Positions 1 through 6,603 of a stretch of 9,661 bases of DNA are shown piece by piece. The position numbers and the translations under genes were made by a program. The stretch covers positions 1 through 9,661 of the forward strand of contig CAIVZW010000719.1 in NCBI GenBank assembly GCA_903910495.1, read 5' to 3'. The notes under the pieces were generated by a model, which was given only the letters and a program-made list of their open reading frames with translations, ran no database searches and was not told the origin of the DNA. Position 1 is the first letter of the stretch; each line of letters opens with the position of its first letter. The DNA is from an uncultured beta proteobacterium. Its GTDB lineage: Bacteria > Pseudomonadota > Gammaproteobacteria > Burkholderiales > Rhodocyclaceae.

Positions 1-31
1 ATTAACCTTTACCCATGCAGCATCTCTTCTT

Positions 32-73
32 CGGTCACGATGCCGCGAAATCACCGGTCACGTTCCGCGAAAT
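32..73. repeat. Two-copy tandem repeat, period 23 bp
   Basis: Two near-identical units share the block CGGTCACG followed by CCGCGAAAT. The first is at 32-51 and the second at 55-73, the second shorter by one base in the middle. Multiple short direct repeats of this style are known at the ends of some IS21-type insertion sequences, so this could be a decayed element end. No transposase is visible and the window begins only 31 bases upstream, so this origin is a guess. Confidence 0.45.
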
Positions 74-342
74 GCGCACACTTGGCACGAATCCCCCCCC
101 TCCTCCTGGTCGACAATCGTACCCCGTCTTGACTCAATTTTCATTGGCATCCCTCACGCAACCAGAACGTATGCCAACACGAACTCGGTCAGAACCACCC
201 CGCAAAGCCTTGTATTTCAAGGGCTAAGAAATTCCGCACCAAAACCCCGAAGTCAGGAGGTTTCGAGAAAAACGGCCTGTAAGAGCGAGAAAACGGACAA
301 AAACAGAGTTTTTTTGTTTGGCGAGGTGCAGAGCTATAAACG

Positions 343-376
343 AAAAACCCCGCAAACACTGGCGTGTAGGGGGGTT
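343..376 (-). terminator. Rho-independent terminator of the tRNA-Ser transcript
   Basis: Read on the minus strand, the arm AACCCC (complement of 371-376) pairs with GGGGTT (complement of 346-351). An inner stem ACAC/GTGT encloses a GCCA loop, and the outer arm runs directly into TTTTT. A GC-rich stem ending in a T-tract about 40 bases past the tRNA 3' end fits a terminator for that transcript. Confidence 0.7.
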
Positions 377-382
377 ATCGAA

Positions 383-404
383 TTGGCTAAAGAGAGTTAG
401 CCAA
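383..404 (-). terminator. Perfect 8-bp inverted repeat just 3' of the tRNA
   Basis: The arms TTGGCTAA (383-390) and TTAGCCAA (397-404) are perfect inverted repeats around a 6-base loop. The hairpin begins 8 bases past the encoded CCA end of the tRNA-Ser. No T-tract follows on either strand, so by itself it is a poor terminator. It may act with the stronger hairpin at 343-376, or serve as a 3' processing or pausing structure for the pre-tRNA. Confidence 0.4.
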
Positions 405-412
405 GGTGCTTC

Positions 413-506
413 TGGCGGAGACGGAGGGATTCGAACCCTCGATTCAGGTTTGTGCCCGAATGCTCCCTTAGCAGGGGAGTGCCTTCGACCTCTCGGCCAC
501 GTCTCC
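413..506 (-). tRNA. tRNA-Ser (anticodon GCU), CCA encoded
   Basis: On the minus strand the gene starts GGAGACG and ends CGTCTCC, a 7-bp acceptor stem (500-506 with 417-423), followed by discriminator G at 416 and an encoded CCA at 413-415. The anticodon stem CTCCC/GGGAG surrounds a 7-base loop containing GCT (470-472 on the plus strand), which reads the serine codons AGC and AGU. The T arm carries GGTTCGAATCC, and a long variable arm between the anticodon and T arms is the class II feature expected of tRNA-Ser. At 94 nt with CCA, the size is normal for bacterial tRNA-Ser. It has its own promoter between its 5' end and the lysC stop codon and a terminator at 343-376. Confidence 0.97.
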
Positions 507-517
507 GGAAGGGCGCG

Positions 518-546
518 ATGATAGCTGTTTCACCTCACCCGGTCAA
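518..546 (-). promoter_or_regulatory. Sigma70 promoter of tRNA-Ser
   Basis: On the minus strand TTGACC (-35, plus 541-546) is separated by exactly 17 bp from TATCAT (-10, plus 518-523). The bases just after the -10 are GC-rich (CGCGCCC), the discriminator type found on stable-RNA promoters under stringent control. Transcription would start only a few bases before the mature 5' end at 506. The -35 lies 13 bases past the lysC stop codon, so lysC read-through could also reach the tRNA. Confidence 0.75.
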
Positions 547-559
547 ACCACAAACGGAA

Positions 560-1786
560 TCAATCCGTCTTGTCGAGTCCGAACGCCTTGTGCAGGACGC
601 GAACCGCCAATTCGAGATACTTTTCTTCGATAACCACGGAAATCTTGATTTCGGAGGTGGAAATCATCTGGATGTTGATCCCCTCACTACCCAATGTGCT
701 GAACATCTTGCTGGCGACGCCCGGATGCGAACGCATGCCGACACCGACCGCCGAAACCTTGCAGGTCTTGTTGTCGCCGACCACACCACGCGCATTCATT
801 TTGGCGCCAATGCCCTTGAGCAGATCAAGCGCCTTGCTGTAGTCACCACGATTGACCGTAAACGAGAAGTCGGTGGTGCCATCATGGCCCACGTTCTGGA
901 TGATCATGTCGACATCGATATTGGCGTCGGCTATAGGCCCCAGAATCTGGTAAGCAATGCCCGGCAGATCAGGAACGCCAAGAACAGTCAGCTTGGCCTC
1001 ATCGCGATTAAAGGCGATCCCGGAGATAATCGGTTGTTCCATTTGCTTGTCTTCCTCAACAGTGATCAGGGTGCCTTCGCCTTCGTCCTGGAAGCTGGAT
1101 AGCACACGCAGTTTGACTTTATATTTTCCGGCGAACTCGACGGAGCGAATCTGCAGGACCTTTGAGCCCAGGCTGGCCATTTCCAGCATCTCTTCAAAAG
1201 TGATGGTGTCGAGTTTTCGTGCCTCCGGCACAACGCGCGGATCGGTCGTATATACGCCATCGACATCGGTGTAGATCTGGCATTCATCCGCTTTCAGAGC
1301 CGCAGCCAATGCCACAGCCGAGGTGTCGGAACCCCCACGACCCAGGGTGGTGATGTTGCCGTCTTCGTCGACGCCCTGGAATCCGGCAACGACGACGACA
1401 TGGCCTTCGGCAAGATCCCTGCGGATGCGTTCGTCGTCGATCTGCAGGATACGCGCCTTGGTAAAGGTACTGTCAGTCAGCACACGAACCTGCGCTCCGG
1501 TATAACTTTTCGCCTTGAGACCTTCTTCGTGCATGGCCATAGCTAGCAGGCCGATGGTGACCTGTTCGCCTGTCGACGCAATAACGTCGAGTTCCCGCGG
1601 ATCCGGTGTCGCGGAAATTTCCTTGGCCAGACCGATCAGTCGATTTGTCTCGCCGGACATGGCTGAGGGGACAACAATAATGTCATGTCCCTGTGCTTTC
1701 CAGCGAGCGACCCGTTTGGCCACGTTTTTGATCCGGTCCGTCGTTGCCACCGACGTACCTCCGAACTTCTGAACTATCAGTGCCAT
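560..1786 (-). CDS. lysC: Aspartate kinase (aspartokinase)
   Basis: Phosphorylates L-aspartate with ATP to 4-aspartyl phosphate, the first committed step toward lysine, diaminopimelate, methionine and threonine, in the cytoplasm. The 408-residue protein begins MALIVQKFGGTSV, the family's N-terminal KFGGTS nucleotide/aspartate-binding motif. Further family motifs are TGEQVTIGLLA, GFQGVDEDGN and TTLGRGGSDTSA, the last contributing to the active site. The C-terminal third holds two ACT domains (about residues 265-405) that normally mediate allosteric inhibition by lysine and/or threonine. Length matches monofunctional aspartokinases; there is no homoserine dehydrogenase part. I chose the ATG at 1784-1786 because family members start MALIVQK; an in-frame TTG six bases upstream would add two residues. 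Neither start has a strong ribosome binding site. I found no convincing consensus promoter in the 250-nt gap it shares with the divergent HTH gene. Confidence 0.97.
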   Translation of the reverse strand: MALIVQKFGGTSVATTDRIKNVAKRVARWKAQGHDIIVVPSAMSGETNRLIGLAKEISATPDPRELDVIASTGEQVTIGLLAMAMHEEGLKAKSYTGAQVRVLTDSTFTKARILQIDDERIRRDLAEGHVVVVAGFQGVDEDGNITTLGRGGSDTSAVALAAALKADECQIYTDVDGVYTTDPRVVPEARKLDTITFEEMLEMASLGSKVLQIRSVEFAGKYKVKLRVLSSFQDEGEGTLITVEEDKQMEQPIISGIAFNRDEAKLTVLGVPDLPGIAYQILGPIADANIDVDMIIQNVGHDGTTDFSFTVNRGDYSKALDLLKGIGAKMNARGVVGDNKTCKVSAVGVGMRSHPGVASKMFSTLGSEGINIQMISTSEIKISVVIEEKYLELAVRVLHKAFGLDKTD

Positions 1787-1909
1787 TCCCAATCCAATTG
1801 TTGGTCTTCAAAGGTCGCAATTTTACCCTAATTCTCTTTGGAAAGTATGGGGTACTTTTGATTTATAGGCCTGAGACCCGGTTAATCGCATGGTCTTTTC
1901 ACATGCCAC

Positions 1910-1939
1910 TTGCAATTGTTTGTGTGGTTATTCTATACT
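1910..1939 (+). promoter_or_regulatory. Sigma70 promoter of the HTH gene
   Basis: TTGCAA (1910-1915) and TATACT (1934-1939) are 18 bp apart, close to the sigma70 consensus. Transcription would start near 1946, leaving a leader of about 95 nt before the ATG at 2040. The leader has two short GC-rich complementary arm pairs, for example CGGCT near 2000 with AGCCG near 2020. They are too weak to claim a regulatory RNA. Confidence 0.6.
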
Positions 1940-2039
1940 GGTATTCCTGCATGACTAAAGTAATATAGAGGCAATTTCTGACCGGGGTCGAAAGAACACC
2001 GGCTTTACCACGGCACGTTAGCCGAACGAAAGGAGCAAC

Positions 2040-2342
2040 ATGAACAGTTCAAAAGTCCTCGACAAGACCGAGCCCCGCGAGATTCGTCGCAAACTGGGCC
2101 TGAATCAGCAGCAATTCTGGTCAAAAATCGGAGTTACTCAAAGTGGCGGTTCACGCTACGAGAGCGGCCGGAATATGCCAAAGCCGGTGCGCGAACTGTT
2201 ACGCCTGGTCCACGTTGAACAAATTGACATCCAGCGCATCAAGCGCGAAGATATCGATGTCATCGAATATCTGAAGAGTGAAGAAGCTGATCTCTACAAA
2301 ACGCTGAAAAAATCAGCCAAGAACAAGAAAAAAGCAGCCTGA
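2040..2342 (+). CDS. XRE-type helix-turn-helix DNA-binding protein
   Basis: A 100-residue cytoplasmic protein with one HTH domain at about residues 13-57. The segment LNQQQFWSKIG (residues 21-31) fits the first HTH helix, and VTQSGGSRYESGR (32-44) fits the turn and recognition helix, ending in the YESGR signature of XRE/Cro-like regulators. The C terminus is acidic (about 70-84) and then very lysine-rich (KKSAKNKKKAA), which may add non-specific nucleic-acid affinity. The start is supported by AAAGGAG at 2029-2035, four bases before the ATG. It is transcribed away from lysC and converges on the radical SAM gene, with only 13 bases between the two stop codons. No ligand-binding domain or toxin/antitoxin partner is visible, and its targets cannot be read from the sequence. 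Confidence 0.85.
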   Translation: MNSSKVLDKTEPREIRRKLGLNQQQFWSKIGVTQSGGSRYESGRNMPKPVRELLRLVHVEQIDIQRIKREDIDVIEYLKSEEADLYKTLKKSAKNKKKAA

Positions 2343-2355
2343 TCTTCAAGGCGAG

Positions 2356-3189
2356 TCAGGGGTTGGCAACAACCTCAACGCCTAGCGCGGAAATTCGCCG
2401 GGCAAAGCGCTGAAAATCTTCGAGCGACAGGTTCGAAAGTTTCTGCGCATCAGGTTGTAATGAAGGGCGTGCCAGACCGTAGAGGTGCACGCCTTTTATT
2501 TTTTCTCTGGCTGATTCGATAAGTTCAAGATAGGCCAAGCGATCTTCCTCGCTCGCTTCCATGCCATCGATCGCGAAGTAACAGGTCTGTACCCAGGTCG
2601 GCGCCAGTTCAGCGCACTTGAGCAAGGCGGCACTGATCTGCGCAGCAGCCAGATGAACACCATTGATTCTGCTCACCCCCACCTCGCTTGCCCGATCGAC
2701 CTTGAACCATACCTCGCCATTCAGCGCACCAATGCGCGCGATTCCCTGACATACCCGCGGACGATGCATCAGACTGCCATTGGTGATCAGGCGAAGCTTC
2801 AGTTGATCGCATAGGGAAAAGTCGGCAAGCACCTTCTCAACGAGCATGACAGAATCGTAAAACTCGGCTGCACTGGTTGGCTCGCCATTGCCGGAAAACG
2901 CCACATCCATCAACCGGCGGGCCTCGGGCGGCACATGCCGGGAAAGATAATCGCCTGCGGTGGCTTCATGCAGGAAAGCACGCAGTTCGCTCTCAAGCTG
3001 TTGCAAGTCGATTGGCGGTGGCCCGCCGCGTGTCAGATTGGGCACTTGGCAATACACACACGCCCAATTACAGGCATTGTTGATGTTCAGGTTGATGCCG
3101 ATCGAAACGCCACCGGCGCGGCGGGACACCACCGGATAAACGTAGCTCAGGCCAACACTGTCGCGACTGTGATCCTTGACATTCAGCAT
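2356..3189 (-). CDS. Radical SAM protein, function unassigned
   Basis: A probable [4Fe-4S] enzyme that cleaves S-adenosylmethionine to start radical chemistry. From the chosen start (277 aa), the cluster motif C40-x3-C44-x2-C47 lies in NACNWACVYCQ, and SGNGEPT (residues 99-105) matches the GGE-like SAM-binding motif. Later segments such as LRLITNGS fit the radical SAM TIM-barrel core. No additional cysteine cluster typical of a SPASM domain is evident. I chose the ATG at 3187-3189; an in-frame TTG at 3255 would add 22 residues but falls over the queD promoter, and neither has a clear ribosome binding site. It is divergent from queD, which suggests but does not prove a link to deazapurine or tRNA modification. 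It is not an obvious QueE: it is longer (QueE is usually about 200-230 aa), and the body resembles a broader COG0731-like Fe-S oxidoreductase group. Substrate unknown. Confidence 0.88.
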   Translation of the reverse strand: MLNVKDHSRDSVGLSYVYPVVSRRAGGVSIGINLNINNACNWACVYCQVPNLTRGGPPPIDLQQLESELRAFLHEATAGDYLSRHVPPEARRLMDVAFSGNGEPTSAAEFYDSVMLVEKVLADFSLCDQLKLRLITNGSLMHRPRVCQGIARIGALNGEVWFKVDRASEVGVSRINGVHLAAAQISAALLKCAELAPTWVQTCYFAIDGMEASEEDRLAYLELIESAREKIKGVHLYGLARPSLQPDAQKLSNLSLEDFQRFARRISALGVEVVANP

Positions 3190-3255
3190 GGGTTCAACAT
3201 TTTGTGGAAGTCTCCAATCCGTAAGCACGGGCACAGCAGGAAGCCGATGGCGCAA

Positions 3256-3264
3256 TGATATAAT
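3256..3264 (+). promoter_or_regulatory. Extended -10 promoter for queD
   Basis: TG-A-TATAAT (3256-3264) is a perfect extended -10 element; no good -35 is present, as is common for this class. Transcription would begin near 3271, about 23 nt before the queD ATG. That leaves no room for a preQ1 riboswitch. The element overlaps the possible TTG start of the divergent radical SAM gene. Confidence 0.6.
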
Positions 3265-3293
3265 CGTAAGCTGAATTTTTCTCAGGTTTTTCG

Positions 3294-3746
3294 ATGCTTA
3301 TCACTCGCCGCCTTGAGTTTGATGCCGGCCACCGCATTCCAGACCACAAAAGTCAATGCCGCCATCTGCACGGCCATCGCTACGCGCTGGAAATTACGCT
3401 GGCCGGCGACATCATCCGCCATGAGGGCAATGCAGCCAACGGAATGGTCATGGATTTCTCCGAGATCAAGGCGCTGGCCAAGCAGCATCTGATCGACCTG
3501 TGGGATCACGCCTTCCTCGTCTATGCCGGCGACACGCCGGTTGTACAGTTTCTGCAAGCACTGCCCGAGCACAAAACGGTGGTACTGGAATGTGTCCCGA
3601 CCGCTGAAAACCTCGCCGAGCAAGCCTTCACGATTCTCGATGGGGTTTATCGCGACACTTACGGTAACAGCCTGCACCTTGAGCGAGTACGCCTTTACGA
3701 AACGCCTAACTGCTGGGCAGACGCGACTCGTAAAATAAGTCCCTGA
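3294..3746 (+). CDS. queD: 6-carboxytetrahydropterin synthase (QueD)
   Basis: Converts 7,8-dihydroneopterin triphosphate to 6-carboxy-5,6,7,8-tetrahydropterin, the second step in making preQ0 for queuosine tRNA modification; cytoplasmic. The 150-residue protein has the PTPS/QueD fold signatures. These are zinc ligands His13 (in FDAGHR), His26 and His28 (in CRHLHGH), catalytic Cys22 in the QueD-type C-x3-HGH motif, Asp71-His72 in LWDHAFL, PTAEN at 102-106, and Glu136 in YETPNCW for pterin binding. The Cys22 spacing favours QueD over eukaryotic-type PTPS. The ATG is preceded by only a weak CAGG at 3283-3286. It is divergent from the radical SAM gene; no queC, queE or folE is in the window. A short intergenic stretch without an obvious terminator separates it from the FecR gene. 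Confidence 0.95.
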   Translation: MLITRRLEFDAGHRIPDHKSQCRHLHGHRYALEITLAGDIIRHEGNAANGMVMDFSEIKALAKQHLIDLWDHAFLVYAGDTPVVQFLQALPEHKTVVLECVPTAENLAEQAFTILDGVYRDTYGNSLHLERVRLYETPNCWADATRKISP

Positions 3747-3808
3747 ATCCGATTTCCATCGCGCTTCATTCGGCATTAAACTTCTCCTGACGCTATCATC
3801 ATCTGCAC

Positions 3809-5125
3809 ATGGGTATCGCTATGAAACCAGTCTCTCTGAAGCCGTTTGCGCGGATAGTTCTGGCTCTTGCTCTGGCCTGTGCCACCCTGTTCCCTGTACC
3901 TGCTACTTCCGCCGAAGCTACAGCGGAGAATCCCGATAGCGGCAAGCCATTCGCCAATGTCTGGCGTCTGCGTGGTGATGTTGCAGTCACTGACAAGGAC
4001 GGAGCAAGCCGCAAATTGAGTGAAGGCGGCACTGTTTATGTGGGTGAGAAGGTAAGCGCCGCCGCCAATAGCGAAGCAGTATTGCAAACCGCTGATTCAG
4101 GCATCGTCGCCTTGCGTCCGGGAGCCGAGTTTGTTCCGGAGCGTTTCGCCGCCGAAGGAAAGTCCACCGACCGCCAGATCCTGCGCCTGATCACCGGCTC
4201 ATTGCGCGTCATCAGCGGCTGGATCGGCCGGCTCAACAGCAACGATCACCGCGTCATCACGCCGTCTGCCACAATCGGCATCCGCGGCACGGACCACGAG
4301 CCTTACGTACTGCCGGCCGAGATGGCCAATAGCAGCTACCAACAGGGCACCTACGACAAGGTCAACCGCGGCGCTACGTTACTCGACGCCAACGGCGGCA
4401 ATGTCGTGATCGACAGCGGCAAGGTCGGCTTCGCCCGCGACCCGAGTTCGGCTGATCTGCGTTTACGGGCCTTGATGACCATCCTGCTGCCGGTCATCCT
4501 GAGCAAAATTCCCGATTTCTATGTGCCGGGCAGTTTCGATCAGGAACTCGACCGCTATTCCGCAACCGTTGATACCACGTCCAGAAAACAACTTGAGCAG
4601 CGCACCGGCCGCATGAAAGCGGCGGACGCCGCGAAAACCGTACCCTTACCGGCAGCCTCAACTCCCCCGGAAGTAACGGCCTCCGAACCGTCGCCGACTC
4701 CGATCATCGGTTGCCCACCGCTGACCATCGGCGAAGTCTGGCTTGGACGCTTCGATCGAGCCATCGCCCGGCGCGACATCAAGACCATCCTCGGCCTCTT
4801 TGCGCCTGAGATTGTGGCCAAAGCCACCGTCCAGACAGCCAGCGGCACAAGCACCCTCGAATTCAGCCGTGATGAAATGGTTCAAAGTACGTTGAATTCG
4901 ATCGCCAGCCTCAAGGATTACCGGCAACGCCGTGTTTCAACAGAAGCCTCCCTCGCTGACGGCGAATCCGAGCAAACATGCAAGAGTGTTATCGTCAGGT
5001 CAATTGCTGTCGAACAGGGCCTGATGAACGGCAAGGCCTTCCGCTTTGAGGCTCTTGAGGAATACCTGCTTGAACAGCGCGATGGTGAGTGGCTGGGGGT
5101 CAGAGCGCATACGACGCAGCGCTGA
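3809..5125 (+). CDS. Exported FecR-domain protein with C-terminal NTF2-like domain
   Basis: A 438-residue protein probably exported to the periplasm. Residues 5-35 form a classical signal peptide (positive MKPVSLKPFAR, a hydrophobic LALALA core, and a likely cut after the TSA before EA). Residues about 50-165 match a FecR domain: LRGDVAVTDKDG, a GEKVSAAANSEAVL segment, LRPGAEF, LRLITGSLRVISG, and the closing TPSATIGIRGT. Residues about 205-265 are partly hydrophobic (LMTILLPVILSKIP), then a proline-rich linker near 276-298. The C-terminal part (about 305-435, FDRAIARRDIKTILGLFAP and onward) looks like an NTF2/SnoaL-type cone fold, which often binds small ligands or acts as a protein-interaction module. 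No FecI-type sigma factor or TonB receptor is adjacent, so classical iron-dicitrate signalling is unlikely. The start may instead be the ATG at 3821, which has GGG seven bases upstream. Confidence 0.85.
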   Translation: MGIAMKPVSLKPFARIVLALALACATLFPVPATSAEATAENPDSGKPFANVWRLRGDVAVTDKDGASRKLSEGGTVYVGEKVSAAANSEAVLQTADSGIVALRPGAEFVPERFAAEGKSTDRQILRLITGSLRVISGWIGRLNSNDHRVITPSATIGIRGTDHEPYVLPAEMANSSYQQGTYDKVNRGATLLDANGGNVVIDSGKVGFARDPSSADLRLRALMTILLPVILSKIPDFYVPGSFDQELDRYSATVDTTSRKQLEQRTGRMKAADAAKTVPLPAASTPPEVTASEPSPTPIIGCPPLTIGEVWLGRFDRAIARRDIKTILGLFAPEIVAKATVQTASGTSTLEFSRDEMVQSTLNSIASLKDYRQRRVSTEASLADGESEQTCKSVIVRSIAVEQGLMNGKAFRFEALEEYLLEQRDGEWLGVRAHTTQR

Positions 5126-5183
5126 ACCCGCCGCTGATCTCGATTCCGGATTTCGCCTCGCCGCACTAATCCAGAGCAAAACT

Positions 5184-5219
5184 CCAGCATATATTGTTAG
5201 CATATGCCATAATATCTGG
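5184..5219. promoter_or_regulatory. Gapped dyad around GCATATGC, possible operator
   Basis: The gap between the FecR gene and fsr contains CCAG (5184-5187), ATATT (5191-5195), the palindrome GCATATGC (5200-5207), AATAT (5211-5215) and CTGG (5216-5219). The outer arms are mutually complementary around the central palindrome, with unpaired spacers between arm pairs. It is AT-rich against a GC-rich background and about 130 bases before fsr. No T-tract follows, so it is not a normal terminator. It could be a binding site for a dimeric regulator. No regulator gene is adjacent. Confidence 0.35.
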
Positions 5220-5316
5220 GGTTGTGCTGCGTCCCATCGGATTGCTCGCGGTCACTCTTGAAGCAGGAGCCTGTGACATGTCGTCGCGAGACGGATAGTT
5301 CTAATACCTCGTAAGG

Positions 5317-5347
5317 TTGCTGGCCGGTTTTAAAAAGCGAATATAAA
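5317..5347 (+). promoter_or_regulatory. Weak candidate promoter directly before fsr
   Basis: TTGCTG (5317-5322) and TATAAA (5342-5347) are 19 bp apart, a longer than ideal spacer. The -10 ends only three bases before the ATG at 5351. A transcript from here would start at or inside that ATG and would favour the in-frame GTG at 5366 as the start codon. Confidence 0.25.
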
Positions 5348-5350
5348 TAA

Positions 5351-6580
5351 ATGAAAGCAGGTTCTGTGGCAAATCAGGACGCAAGCCATACGATATCGTT
5401 CAAGGTATTGAGCGCCATCAGTTTTTCCCATTTTCTCAACGACACGATTCAGTCGTTGATACTCGCCATCTATCCCCTGTTCAAGACAGAATTGCACCTG
5501 AATTTTGCCCAGATCGGCCTGATTACATTGACCTATCAATGTACAGCGTCTCTGCTGCAACCTGTTGTTGGTTATTACACCGATCAGCACCCCAAGCCAT
5601 TCTCGCTGGTATTGGGCATGGGCTGTACCTTGATTGGTCTACTGACCTTGTCGTTCGCCGACACGTTCCCCCTGATTTTATTGGCAGCTGCCCTGGTGGG
5701 CACGGGTTCATCGATCTTTCACCCGGAATCTGCCCGTGTAGCGCGTCTGGCCTCCGGCGGCCGGCACGGTCTGGCGCAATCCATATTTCAGGTGGGCGGC
5801 AATGCCGGTTCGGCCACAGGGCCATTGCTGGCGGCCTGGATCGTACTGCCCCACGGCCAGCGGAGCATTGCTTTGTTCTCATTGTTCGCCCTGCTGGCGA
5901 TGATAGTACTTACCGGCGTTGGTTTCTGGTATTGCCACCACCAACGTCAGCCGAAAAAAGTGACTGCAGCACCCGTTCAAACGCTGCCCAGGCGCAGAGT
6001 GCTCATCACCCTTGCCGTACTGATGGCGCTGCTTTTTTCGAAATATTTTTATATGGCCAGTATCAGCAGCTATCTGATCTTTTATCTGATGGACCACTAC
6101 AGTATCAACACTCAGGATGCTCAATATCATTTGTTCTATTTCCTGTTTTCTGTTGCCGCCGGTGCCTTGCTTGGCGGTCCGATCGGCGATCGCATCGGCC
6201 GCAAACAGGTGATCTGGGTCTCCATCCTTGGGGTTGCTCCCTTTACCCTCGTGCTGCCTTACGTCGATTTATCGACATCGGTGGTGCTGACCATGATCAT
6301 CGGATTCATGCTTTCCTCGGCCTTCCCGGCCATTCTGGTTTATGCTCAGGAACTGTTTCCGGCCAAAATCGGTACTGTTTCCGGCCTGTTTTACGGCCTG
6401 GCTTTTGGCTTGGGAGGAATAGGCGCGGCGGTTCTGGGTCAATTGGCAGACCTTTGGGGCATCGTGCCGGTCTATAAGCTGTGCTCATTCCTTCCGCTGA
6501 TCGGATTGTTGGCGGTCTTTCTGCCAGATATCCGTTTGTCCCACCACTCAACGAACAACTCCGAATCAGCTAAAGCCTGA
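5351..6580 (+). CDS. fsr: MFS exporter, fosmidomycin resistance protein (Fsr) family
   Basis: An inner-membrane major facilitator superfamily drug:proton antiporter-type exporter. The 409-residue protein is very close in sequence and length to E. coli Fsr as I recall it (about 406 aa). Shared stretches include LLQPVVGY, VGTGSS-FHPES-RVAR, ASGGRHGLAQSIFQVGG, FSKYFYMASISSY and ILGVAPFTL. About twelve hydrophobic segments are visible, with a central polar stretch (QRQPKKVTAAP..LPRRR, near residues 198-215) between the two halves. Motif A occurs in a degenerate form in loop 2-3 (GYYTDQHPKP) and canonically in loop 8-9 (GGPIGDRIGRK, about residues 275-285). The ATG at 5351 has no ribosome binding site. 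A GTG at 5366 has AGCAGG four bases upstream and is a realistic alternative. The next gene starts 23 bases after the stop, so the two are probably co-transcribed. The physiological substrate is unknown. Confidence 0.93.
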   Translation: MKAGSVANQDASHTISFKVLSAISFSHFLNDTIQSLILAIYPLFKTELHLNFAQIGLITLTYQCTASLLQPVVGYYTDQHPKPFSLVLGMGCTLIGLLTLSFADTFPLILLAAALVGTGSSIFHPESARVARLASGGRHGLAQSIFQVGGNAGSATGPLLAAWIVLPHGQRSIALFSLFALLAMIVLTGVGFWYCHHQRQPKKVTAAPVQTLPRRRVLITLAVLMALLFSKYFYMASISSYLIFYLMDHYSINTQDAQYHLFYFLFSVAAGALLGGPIGDRIGRKQVIWVSILGVAPFTLVLPYVDLSTSVVLTMIIGFMLSSAFPAILVYAQELFPAKIGTVSGLFYGLAFGLGGIGAAVLGQLADLWGIVPVYKLCSFLPLIGLLAVFLPDIRLSHHSTNNSESAKA

Positions 6581-6603
6581 TCTCAACTTGAGGAGAAACG
6601 AAA

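Larger units (their letters stand above)
1..412. other. Non-coding flank with no recognised gene
   Basis: I see no convincing gene here. The longest open frame (15-227, plus) has no ribosome binding site, a run of prolines read from a C-tract at 93-100, and no family resemblance, so I do not call it. The stretch holds a short tandem repeat (32-73), a small hairpin with arms at 206-212 and 218-225, a second weak hairpin near 245-264, a T-run at 309-315, and the hairpins downstream of the tRNA gene described separately. It lies just 3' of a tRNA-Ser gene, a common landing place for mobile elements, but no integrase or copy of the tRNA 3' end is visible. Confidence 0.5.

Noticed and set aside
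452..1102. 216-codon plus-strand open frame
   Set aside because: It lies almost entirely antisense to lysC, whose protein matches its family throughout. The frame begins inside the tRNA gene and has no ribosome binding site.
1793..1909. Lysine riboswitch upstream of lysC
   Set aside because: The available leader is shorter than the usual lysine aptamer, and I see no matching helices or terminator.
2356..3189. Calling the radical SAM protein QueE because it is next to queD
   Set aside because: It is longer than QueE, and its surrounding sequence (SRRAGGVSIGINLN, SGNGEPT) fits a different radical SAM group. The neighbourhood alone is not enough.
3265..3293. preQ1 riboswitch before queD
   Set aside because: The predicted leader is only about 23 nt and has no C-rich/A-rich pseudoknot pattern. 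QueD genes with an extended -10 so close do not leave room for the aptamer.
3869..3883. Lipoprotein signal (Cys24) in the FecR-domain protein
   Set aside because: The residues before the cysteine (Ala-Leu-Ala) do not fit the usual lipobox with Leu at -3, and a normal signal peptidase I site follows at about residue 35.
5539..6477. 312-codon plus-strand open frame inside fsr
   Set aside because: It overlaps fsr in another frame. The fsr frame matches the Fsr family along its length, and this one gives a Cys/Arg/Pro-rich sequence without family resemblance.
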